The position numbers and the translations under genes were made by a program. Shown in pieces: positions 19,984 through 28,935 of a stretch of 64,000 bases of DNA. Position 1 is the first letter of the stretch. Each line of letters begins with the position of its first letter. Source of the stretch: Lucinisca nassula (lineage: Eukaryota > Mollusca > Bivalvia > Lucinida > Lucinidae); the NCBI GenBank assembly GCA_963580285.1, contig OY757010.1, positions 210,522,138-210,586,137 of the forward strand. The letters run 5' to 3'. The notes beneath the pieces are model-generated. The model saw only the letters and a program-made list of their open reading frames with translations. It was not told where the DNA came from and did no database searches.

Positions 19984-20264
19984 TTTGTTGTTTTAGGGGT
20001 TTTACAGTATATTATATTGAGGTGTATGGGATTGGAATAGTCTGCTGAACGGGCCTTTTCTTGAAACAAAAGAAGCACCTGCTGGATCCACTATCGAATT
20101 TCGATGAAACTCAGTTTCCTAGTCATTTTTTTTTTTTTTTTTTTTCATCTAGTCAGATCTAGTCAGTTTGTTTGTCTTCGTCTTAAAATATGAGGTACAT
20201 TGTTTAATTGACAATAGTTTTCTATTACACTGACAATCCTCAGAGTTGTTGTCACTTTTTTTCC

Positions 20265-23200
20265 ATGTTATTGTTTAAAATGTGTAAATCACACACTGTA
20301 CGTAGTTCCAAAACTTTGTCGGTAGCCAGTTGGAATGTTAACGGGCTATTTAGGAATATAAATGGGGTACGCACTTGCAAATTAGATAATCCTCAATTTT
20401 TAAACAAACTATATGCTGATATAATCATACTGAATGAAACTCATGCAAGCTCTAGTGATGTATTAAATCTGGAGGGATATTTTTGTATAACTAACTGTAG
20501 GTCATTGACTCCAAGTAGACTGAGAGGGGGAGTGGCTGTCTTTATTAAAATGAGTCTTAGAAGAGGTATAAAGGTAATAGATAAATCTCACTCTGATATG
20601 ATATGGATTAAACTGCATAAAACGTTTTTCAATTTTGAACAGGATTTATTTATATGTGGACTTTATATTTCACCAAATTCTTCCTCTTATATGAAACGAA
20701 ATGATGTGGACAAAAGCATATTTGATAAATTGGATTCTGATGTAATCCGTTTCAGTAACTTAGGTAAGGTAATGATTATGGGTGATTTAAATGCACACAT
20801 CAATTGTAGGGATTTTGACTTCATCGAGAATGAGTCATCTGATAATCTAGATGATTTTGTTCCGGATAACTATTCCATAGACAATGTACACCGAAGACGA
20901 AACACATTTAAATTTCAGTCTACTAATGAATATGGTAAGAATATTTTGGACATGTGCATCTCTTCACAATTAAGAATATTGAATGGGAGAACTCTAGGGG
21001 ACACAAGAGGTAAGGCAACATTTCATGGATTTAATGGCTCTTCAATTGATGATTATTGTATTTGCAGTGCTACCTTACTAGGAGATGTAAATAATTTTTG
21101 TGTTAAAGATTTTGATGTTACTTTTTCTGATCATGCGTTGATTTTGGTCAATATTCAATCATACTTTTGTCACCAAGATAGAGAAGACTTTAGAGAAGCT
21201 CCTAAGTCTATATTATGGGATGATATTAAGAGGTTAAATTTTGAAAAACAATTGTCTTGTATTAATAAAAATGCTTTTTCTTCAGAGCTGACTAATACCT
21301 GCAATAATTCAACTCTGTCTGAACAAGATAAGGTTAATCAGATTACAAGTAAAATTTCATCAGTGTTAAATTGTGCAGCTCTTAGACAACAAAGACATGG
21401 CCATAAGAAACAGGTAAAACGTAAAAGAAAACAAACATGGTATGATTACGAGTGCGAGAATAAATATAAGCATTTGAAGTTCTTAAGTCGTGAATTAACA
21501 AAAAATCCATGGGATAACCATTTACGTTCAAAACTTTTTCATGAACATAAAGTTTATAAGCGGTTAGTCCGAAAGAAGCATAGGTTATTTAAAAATAAAT
21601 TACTTGATAAGCTACTGGAAAATGAGAAAAACAATCCTAAAGACTTTTGGAATACAGTTAATAATTTGTTGAAAAATAATAAAAGTGATCCATCTCAAGA
21701 TGTTGCGCCAGATGCTTGGATACATCATTTTAAATCCTTGCTGAATATGGAATACACAAATAACTTTCTGGTTGAAAATAATATCAACTTTTTTGGCTTG
21801 AATAACACTATTTTAAACGATCCAATCTCAGTAGCAGAGATACGAAAATCCATTAATAGGCTTAAAAATGGAAAATCTTGTGGTCTGGATGGAATTTCTA
21901 ATGAAATGTTGAAAATTTCTTCCAACATTTTAATTGAAGAATTTGCTGTATTATTTAACTTTATTTTAAAATCAGGGGAATATCCGGACGCTTGGCGCGA
22001 CAACATAATAAAACCAATTTATAAAGGAGGGGGTACTCATGATCCTTCAAGTTATAGAGGCATAACTGTTTCAAGTTGCTTTGGTAAACTATTCAGTAAG
22101 GTGCTATTTAATAGGCTTGATAAATATATTGAAATAAATGAGCTTATATACCCAGAGCAAATTGGTTTTAGAAGAAATTGTCGAACTAGTGACCATATTT
22201 TAACATTAAAATTATTGATTGATAAAGCTTTCAAGTCAAAGAAGTACTTGTTTGCATGCTTTGTGGATTTAAGTAAAGCTTTTGACACAGTAAATAGAGC
22301 TGCACTATTATATAAACTCGAACAGTACAACATTTCAGGACCGTTTTTGAATGTTATCAAGAACATGTATCAGACAGTTCGTTGCTCGGTTAAATTAGGT
22401 AGTCAATTAAGTCCGAGTTTTGCAACTAAAACAGGGGTAAAACAAGGATGCATATTAAGCCCAACATTTTTCTCGTTGTTTATCAATGACCTTAAGCAGC
22501 ATTTTGATGAAAGTTGTGATCAGGTTCAAGTTGGTGAACGTTCTATTTCATGTCTCCTGTATGCGGATGATATAGTTTTGTTGTCAAATAGCGCTGATGG
22601 CCTACAAAAGCTTTTAAGTAGGCTTTCAGACTTTTGCCAGAGATGGAACCTGACAGTAAATGTGGCTAAAACTAAAGTAATTATATTTAATAAATCAGGA
22701 AAAATTCTAAAGAACTTCCACTTTATGTATGACGGTCATTATATAGAATTAGTCAGTGAATATAAGTATTTGGGTATTATTTTTAAACCGTCTGGTTCTT
22801 TCTCAGAGGCAATAAAATATCTTTGTAAGAAAGGTTCAAAAGCTCTGTTCTGCATAAGAAAAGCTATATCTTCTGAATGTATGAATGTTTCCATATTTAT
22901 GAAATTGTATGAACAATGTGTAAAACCCATTTTATTATATGGCAGTGAAGTTTGGGCTATAGAAAAAATAATGCATAGATGTTCAGTCTTGGAACAAAAA
23001 TATGACTCACTAACAATTGAAAAAAATCAGTTGAAATTCTGTAAAATACTCCTTGGAGTACATAAATCAGCTGCCAATAATGCAGTAAGAGCAGAACTTG
23101 GCATGTTCCCTCTCGCAATATATTCTTTAAAATCCTGTATTAAGTTTTGGTTGCATATCACAAATATGAATGATAACAAACTTGTATATAATGCTTACAG

Positions 23201-23840
23201 GGATGCCAGTTGTAGGGAGGTTGGATTTGCCCATTTTGTTAAATCATTTTTTGACAAAGTTGGCTTTTCACATGTATGGGAAAACCAAGGTACATTTTCA
23301 AATGGCAGATTATTACACGCCATTATGACGAGATTAAAGGATTCTTACATTCTCTTTTGGAGAAAGTGTTTAGTTGATGATAGTTCAAATATTATTAATG
23401 GAAACAAGCTTAGGACCTACCGTACACTTAAATCGTTTTACAGTCTTGAAAAATATTTATTGTCCAGTAACAATCTGAAAAAAGAAGTATGCACTTATGC
23501 TAAAATACGAATAAGTTGTCATAAACTTCATATCGAAGAAGGAAGATACAGGAAAATACCTCTGCGAGAAAGAGTGTGCCAGTTGTGCCATACTGAGGTG
23601 GAAGATGAGATACACTTTGTTATGTCATGCTCTAAACTAGAAACTAGTAGGGAATTGTTTTTTGACAAAATTTGTCATATTTATCCATCCTTTAGTGACA
23701 TGACTAATACAGATAAGTTTAAGTTTCTTATGACTAGTAAAGATTATGACTTAAATGTACTGTGCATATCATTTATACATGAGCTATATAATGAAAGAAA
23801 TGAGATTGTAAATATGTGTAATAGGGTAAACAGTAATTAG
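20265..23840 (+). CDS. LINE endonuclease-reverse transcriptase polyprotein, 1191 aa, uninterrupted
   Basis: An APE endonuclease comes first (about residues 20-300): SWNVNGL, ILNETHA, MGDLNAHI and FSDHALI hold the Asn, Glu, Asp/Asn and Asp/His of the active site. The RT follows (about 540-850): SCGLDGISNEML, YRGITVSSCFGKL, FVDLSKAFDTV, GVKQGCILSP and the catalytic YADDIVLL near residue 766. A C-terminal zinc-knuckle-like motif CQLCHTEVEDEIHFVMSC lies near residue 1105. The enzyme would nick target DNA and prime reverse transcription of element RNA. The frame is open further upstream to a TTG at 20208, but 20265 is the first ATG. No separate ORF1 is visible. The clade is not assigned. Confidence 0.88.
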   Translation: MLLFKMCKSHTVRSSKTLSVASWNVNGLFRNINGVRTCKLDNPQFLNKLYADIIILNETHASSSDVLNLEGYFCITNCRSLTPSRLRGGVAVFIKMSLRRGIKVIDKSHSDMIWIKLHKTFFNFEQDLFICGLYISPNSSSYMKRNDVDKSIFDKLDSDVIRFSNLGKVMIMGDLNAHINCRDFDFIENESSDNLDDFVPDNYSIDNVHRRRNTFKFQSTNEYGKNILDMCISSQLRILNGRTLGDTRGKATFHGFNGSSIDDYCICSATLLGDVNNFCVKDFDVTFSDHALILVNIQSYFCHQDREDFREAPKSILWDDIKRLNFEKQLSCINKNAFSSELTNTCNNSTLSEQDKVNQITSKISSVLNCAALRQQRHGHKKQVKRKRKQTWYDYECENKYKHLKFLSRELTKNPWDNHLRSKLFHEHKVYKRLVRKKHRLFKNKLLDKLLENEKNNPKDFWNTVNNLLKNNKSDPSQDVAPDAWIHHFKSLLNMEYTNNFLVENNINFFGLNNTILNDPISVAEIRKSINRLKNGKSCGLDGISNEMLKISSNILIEEFAVLFNFILKSGEYPDAWRDNIIKPIYKGGGTHDPSSYRGITVSSCFGKLFSKVLFNRLDKYIEINELIYPEQIGFRRNCRTSDHILTLKLLIDKAFKSKKYLFACFVDLSKAFDTVNRAALLYKLEQYNISGPFLNVIKNMYQTVRCSVKLGSQLSPSFATKTGVKQGCILSPTFFSLFINDLKQHFDESCDQVQVGERSISCLLYADDIVLLSNSADGLQKLLSRLSDFCQRWNLTVNVAKTKVIIFNKSGKILKNFHFMYDGHYIELVSEYKYLGIIFKPSGSFSEAIKYLCKKGSKALFCIRKAISSECMNVSIFMKLYEQCVKPILLYGSEVWAIEKIMHRCSVLEQKYDSLTIEKNQLKFCKILLGVHKSAANNAVRAELGMFPLAIYSLKSCIKFWLHITNMNDNKLVYNAYRDASCREVGFAHFVKSFFDKVGFSHVWENQGTFSNGRLLHAIMTRLKDSYILFWRKCLVDDSSNIINGNKLRTYRTLKSFYSLEKYLLSSNNLKKEVCTYAKIRISCHKLHIEEGRYRKIPLRERVCQLCHTEVEDEIHFVMSCSKLETSRELFFDKICHIYPSFSDMTNTDKFKFLMTSKDYDLNVLCISFIHELYNERNEIVNMCNRVNSN

Positions 23841-23899
23841 TTTAGACAAGTCATTGCGAAAGCATGAATGCATGATTTGTACCCCCTTCAGTCCCACTT

Positions 23900-24065
23900 T
23901 TACATTGTATGCCCCCTAAACTGGGGTTTGGGGGTATGCAATGTTTTTCTTGTTTCTGCCTGGAGGTGTGGATTGTGGGTGCTCGATGGGGCCGCCTCAT
24001 AGAGGCGGTTCTATTGGGTCCCCGCGGTCTGTGTTCTGGACGGGGATGAGGGGAGATATCAGAAT
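23900..24065. repeat. Hairpin repeat with GCCGCCTCATAGAGGCGG centre
   Basis: AAACTGGGGTTTGGGGGTAT leads into GTGGATTGTGGGTGCTCG, then the short-loop palindrome GGCCGCCTCATAGAGGCGG and CCCCGCGGTCTGTGTTC. It is the sibling of 6385-6540. Confidence 0.7.
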
Positions 24066-24439
24066 TTTTAGAAGAAGATCCTCATTTCTTTCTTTTCTTT
24101 TTTTTTTTTTTTTTTTTTTGGTGTTGTAAAAACTTTCAATATATTTGTATATGCAGGGGACAGGAACCATCTGACAAGGTCAGGGGGTTCCGGTGGTCTG
24201 TGGTCTGGCGCTGATTGTCTTTTGGCTGGGGGACGGCTGAAGGTGCTAAAGGGGTGAATCTATTTCAGAAATCTTATTGTCCGCACTACTACATATTAAA
24301 CCAAATATAATGCTTAAGGGCATATTAAATGTCATAGTAGATCTAGTATCATATAGGTTAAAATAAGAAATTGTATTGTGTTTGGTGACAATCCTGTGGC
24401 TGGATTTTAGACCAATAAATTATTTGTATTTGTATTATT

Positions 24440-25180
24440 ATTTTGTATATAGGGAAAATCTTGAAAAATGTTCTTCTCTGAAACCACAAGGCCTAGGTGT
24501 TTGATATTTGGTTTGAAGCTGCATCTAGTGGAATTCTACCATCATTGTTCAAATTATATACCTGAGACCAAAAATGCCCCCGCCTTGGGGCCCTTTGGTT
24601 TTACATAGACTTATATAGGGAAAATCTTAAAAAAATCTTCTTCTGTGAAACCACAAGGCCTAGGTCTTTGATATTTGGTGTGAAATTTTTAATCTAGTGG
24701 ACCTCTGCCAAGATTGTTCAAATTATAGCCCTTGGGCAGGAAATGCCCTCGCCCCGAGACCCTTTGGTTTTACATAGACTTATATAGGAAAATCTTTAAA
24801 AATCTTCTCTGAAACTGCAAGGCCAATGTCTTTGATATTTGGTATGGAGCTTCATCTACTGGATCTCTAACAAGACTGTTCAAATTATAGCCCTCGGGGT
24901 ACAAATGCCCCCGCCCCTATGGTTTTACATAGACTTATATAGAGATAATCTTTGAAAATCTTCTTCTCTGAAACAGCAAGGTCCAGGTCTTTGATATTTG
25001 ACGTGAAACTTCATCTAGTGGACCTCTATCAAGATTGTTTAAATTTTAGCCCTGAGGCCAAAAATGCCCCCGTCACGGGGCCATTTGGTTTTACATAGGC
25101 TTACTTAGGGGCTCACTTGTTAATCTTTGGATCAGGTGAGCGATCCAGGACCATCACGGCCCTCTTGTTTTTTTTTTTTT
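24440..25180 (+). repeat. GGCCCTTTGGTTTTACATAG tandem family, four to five units
   Basis: Units of about 155-170 bp repeat TTATATAGGGAAAATCTT, AAGGCCTAGGTCTTTGATAT, TCATCTAGTGGACCTCTACC and AAAAATGCCCCCGCC. The array ends with GGATCAGGTGAGCGATCCAG and CACGGCCCTCTTG, then a T-rich run. Confidence 0.8.
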
Positions 25181-25900
25181 GTTTTTTTTTTTACATCAAT
25201 TCATTTTCAGCAGAGTTATAGCCCTTTAATGTTTAAAAAATTGATTGCTCCAAGTGATATTTTGAATTGAACTGTGTTGGTGGTTGGGGTGGGGGGATTT
25301 TAGTAACTTTAAACCGAGCATTAAATAAGAGTTATAACTATAATATAGAGATTAAGATTCCCATGAGTTATCAACCATTCTGTTAAATTGCTTCAGAATG
25401 TTGTTCAATCACTATCATCTTTATTCATTTTTGTACAAATGATTTTGTAGAGAGAATTTTTTTGATAATTTTAAATTGAAAATCCCCGATCATAGTGTTG
25501 ATTGATTGTTGAAATGGACATAGTAATAACCATGCCCGTGACTAGGCAGTGCCTAATTTCATATTATCCATTGATAAAGGCACAAAGTTGATAACAAAAA
25601 CACCTATTGATAATCCGATAATTAATAATCCAACTCCATGTGTTAATTGCTCGAGTCAGAAACTGACCACCTGTAGCGTTGAGCACAAGCTGTCAGATTA
25701 GTTAATTATGTAAATAGGTGAATTGGGTTAGTCCAGATCGGCATCTTTGATCTTATTTCATGGCCACTTAGACGTTGAGTAATCAGACTTGTCCGCGCAG
25801 CATGAGACGGTCTGTCTTTTTGATCTTGGCAATATGATTGACGCATGAAAAACGTGTGTCTCATTTTACATATCAATATAAGATAGATAGAGATGGGACT
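25180..25900. other. AT-rich DNA without recognised features
   Basis: No reading frame of interest, no tandem repeat and no RNA gene was recognised. It includes scattered AT-rich words such as GATAATCCGATAATTAATAA near 25610 and a short GATAGATAGAG run near 25882. Confidence 0.5.
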
Positions 25901-26136
25901 TTAACCCTTTTTGTACCAAATGGAATCTTTATCCTTATATATTGCAGGAGTTCAATTCAAAATTTATGGGTGTCAGGTTATGTTTTCATGAAAATTTATT
26001 TGGAAAATAAGTTAATAACTGAACTTTTAGCAAACAGTGGAGGCCCGATCAGACACCGCATTCTGCAGCATCTGATCTGGGCCTGCACTGTTTGCCAGGG
26101 TACCCGTTTTGGGGTTTCTGGTGCTAAATGGGTTAA
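25901..26136. mobile_element. TTAA-flanked MITE with CAGATCAGACACC hairpin
   Basis: Starts TTAACCCTTTTTGTACCAAA and ends CTGGTGCTAAATGGGTTAA. The interior hairpin pairs GCAAACAGTGGAGGCCCGAT (26040) with TGATCTGGGCCTGCACTGTT. It has the same organisation as 11750-11984. Confidence 0.65.
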
Positions 26137-26409
26137 CAGGATTACCAACCGTGATCAGGCATTGACTCAAAATGATCAAACAGACAGAAAATGTGTAAAA
26201 CGAAAGATGGGAACTAGAAAAAAGGGAATATAGGGTGTGATAGATGCAAAAGAACAAAAACAAAAAAACAGCCCATTGCACCTGCGGCAACTTGCCAGCA
26301 TATCACGGTCGCACAGACCCGACTGCACAATATGACTCATAACCTCGAGGTGAGATTAAATCGGTGGTTTCCCTTTAGTGCCCAGATGAAGTATCTGATG
26401 TCTGCTTAA

Positions 26410-26721
26410 AGGCATTTATTCTGTAACAGTAAAACACACCGTGTGTCCATAATTGTTTTATTGCCCCCTGTGATATACTGACTATAGCAGATCAAAGGCG
26501 GCCCTTAATAGGGTGATTAGTAGCTCTTGTTGAATCCCCTGACTGAGACAATTAAGGGGAAAATCAATAATGTACACCAGTCAACAGTAAGTAATTTATT
26601 GATTTTCCCCAAGGCGGCCCCTTACCTGTTGAAGACAGAGGACTTCTCTCCAGTGAGCACTGAGGGCTACATAATATTATGTAATGAAATGATAGTCCTC
26701 AATAATCAAGAATAAATGCCT
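26410..26721. mobile_element. 312-bp MITE, AGGCATTTATTCT ends, TTAA duplication
   Basis: Perfect 13-bp terminal inverted repeats AGGCATTTATTCT, with TTAA at 26406-26409 and 26722-26725. A second perfect internal dyad, GGGGAAAATCAATAA against TTATTGATTTTCCCC, lies at about 26558-26613. TTAA targets are used by piggyBac and Kolobok families; there is no coding capacity. From 26725 to 26900 I see no feature. Confidence 0.75.
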
Positions 26722-27005
26722 TTAATTGCTGCTATAATCGAGATACCCATGTCATAATCATTCAGCAAGTGCAACTGCAACATTGGTATGTAATTCGCAA
26801 CGATATCAAACCCGCACACATTGATATCTAAATTGCAAATAAACAACGGTATCTACGGAAATTACCGAAAATTCGGCTCGACAATTTTCATACTTCAGTC
26901 ATTTTTCTTGAGCCCTACTTCGCCCTCTTGTCCCTCATTTCGCCCTGTTAGTGCTGGAGGGAGAAGTCACTTCTCCCTGCCTCTTGGGCCTAGGATGATC
27001 CCTGA

Positions 27006-27439
27006 TACTACAACGGATATATCTCATATAACGTCAAACAACATACTTCTGCAACAACGTAATATGTTACAAATAGCGCTATACGAACTTAGAAGCAGCA
27101 GTTTTCACATAACGTCGGTAAGGGGGATCTTCGGGTCTCACCGGGTGTACAACAACCCGACGCGTGGGATAACGTCAAAGAAAATAATGTGTAGATTTAA
27201 GACAGGTGTCCCCTTTAGTCCAAAATGAGAAACTGCTCATAAAATTATTAAATGTTGTTACTCAATTTTGTGCTTATTGGGAGCCTGTCAATAGATGCTA
27301 CAGGCATTGCTGACAACTAATGCTGAAAAAAGCCACCCAACAATTTAATTTAGTCTAGGAGAGGTAAGTGTTTACATTTTGTCACAGTATTAAATTACCT
27401 GATGATGATGATGATGATGATGATGATGGTGATGATGAT

Positions 27440-27471
<32 letters not shown>

Positions 27472-27587
27472 GCACACTATTCAATTACCTTATGATAATG
27501 ATGATGATTATGACGGTGATGATAATGATGATGATGATGATGGCACACTATTCAGTTACCTTATGATAATAATGATGATTATGATGA
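27006..27587. repeat. Segmental duplication copy A, displaced right part
   Basis: It matches 49169-49766 in copy B: the second CGGATATATCTCATA unit, then GGTGTCCCCTTTAGTCCAAA and the (ATG)n tract. It resumes exactly where copy A was cut by the 13.3-kb insertion. Homology to copy B ends inside the trinucleotide repeat at 27587/49766. Confidence 0.88.
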
Positions 27588-27590
27588 TTT
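27401..27590. repeat. (GAT)n microsatellite
   Basis: Interrupted GAT/GAC/AAT trinucleotides with the spacer GGCACACTATTCAATTACCTTATG repeated in short form. The right edge is the junction with the RNase H LINE. Confidence 0.85.
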
Positions 27591-28184
27591 TTAATCATCT
27601 CTGATGCTGCCGCCTTTGCTTGTTGATCTGCCAACTCATTCCCCTCAATATCTTTGTGTCCCGGCAACCAATGAACTTTGACAATATTCTCCCTACACCT
27701 TACCTTTACTAAACTCTCCTTGATGCTGAGAACTGTTTCAATCTTGTTAGTTGGCATTTCAGTACTGAAAGCAGTCTTAATAGCTGGTTGACAATCGGTC
27801 AGAATATGAACTACTCTGCCTTTGAAGTCTAGATCAGCCAAGAATTCTAGCCCGATCTGTATACCTACCAATTCTCCAGTATAATTGTTACCTATAGGAG
27901 AAACTCCCTTGTTCATCAAAACTGGTGTGCTGGAGTAACCCTCAAGGTAGACCACAGCACCAGCTCCAGTCGGACCTGGATTACCTAATGCTGATTCATC
28001 TGTGAACATGAATACATCGTTTTTATCACAATTGCTAAGAAGCTCTAATATATTTTCTTTCTGTTCTTCCTGGGAGAATGTGAATTCTTCCTTGTGTACA
28101 CTTCCTGTCTCTTTAATGAGCCCCATCAATTCCTTGGTATATCTGAATTCCATCTCAATGTTCTCAAACTCTAACATTCTCTTC
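27588..28184 (-). pseudogene. RNase H domain of I-type LINE
   Basis: It carries the four acidic active-site positions of RNase HI: FTDESALGNPGPTGAG, NNYTGELVGIQ, LTDCQPAI and HKDIEGNELAD. The domain would degrade the RNA strand after cDNA synthesis. The apparent start at 28183 is a TTG inside the frame, which continues from the RT part across the inserted LINE. The last residues (NHHNHHYYHK) come from the microsatellite, so the natural C-terminus is lost. Confidence 0.85.
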
Positions 28185-28195
28185 AATTCCCTAAA
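28185..28195. repeat. Target-site duplication, left copy (AATTCCCTAAA)
   Basis: An 11-bp perfect direct repeat with 33182-33192, flanking the L1/Tx1-like LINE. It lies inside the coding frame of the RNase H LINE. Confidence 0.9.
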
Positions 28196-28935
28196 ACGCG
28201 CACTGTATTGATTAACTGTTTAAGGATAAGCTCGCCTAGGCAAACTGTGGATAGGATGACTGACCGGCTCACAATGGAAAAAAGTGTTGACTGGGCCGTA
28301 AAACCCCAATACATACAATACAAACCTCGTTGGCTCGGTATAGCCAGGGAGGACTGGAACAGAAATCGACCAGATCGGATTCAGTGCGCTGATATTTAGT
28401 TGATTCGTTGCGATGTGTGACGCTGTCACAACATCTCAGCGTTACCATCCTGGTAAGTCAGCAAAAAGGTATGTAGTGGGTGGCTGTTTGTTAAAAGGTT
28501 TTCTGCTAAAAACATTGACCAAGTCTCTCCAAGTATCCTGTCTAGGGAAAACCAACATTTATACGAATTTGTTTGGGGTGTGACGCGAAATGGGTCATGC
28601 GTTCCAAAAATACGGCAACACTAGCCATATAGTGGACTTATCACTATCTCGTCTGTTTTTCACGTCAAAGCGAGGGCCCTGGTGAGATGGTGCGAATGTG
28701 CAGTCTCTCTTGAGCCTCCGTTGGCTACACATTTGATGAGTGCCATTATTTCGCGTTACTGGCCCATATGAGTTTTATATGTATGATTATCTGTCTAGGA
28801 ATACATTAAGCCCTTTGCCGTTTTTGTATGAAAAATGTCGACGATTATTTATACGCTTTATACTTGTCTTACCGTTTTTTTTTTATTGCTTGCTTTTGCT
28901 GTCTTCAGGTATCTTATAGGAATTGCAACACTTAG

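Larger units (their letters stand above)
20160..24440 (+). mobile_element. APE-type LINE with intact ORF
   Basis: A single long ORF (20265-23840) is followed by about 600 bp of 3' sequence ending CCAATAAATTATTTGTATTT with a TTTGTATTATT-like tail near 24412-24440. The 5' limit is uncertain. A GAGGCGG hairpin repeat (23900-24065) and a T25 run (about 24098-24119) lie in the 3' region. The ORF differs from the CR1-like family at the window end and from the element at 28196-33181, so this is a third LINE lineage. Confidence 0.7.

Noticed and set aside
20265..23840. A host gene coding a large protein
   Set aside because: The APE, RT and C-terminal knuckle order is that of a LINE polyprotein, without introns.
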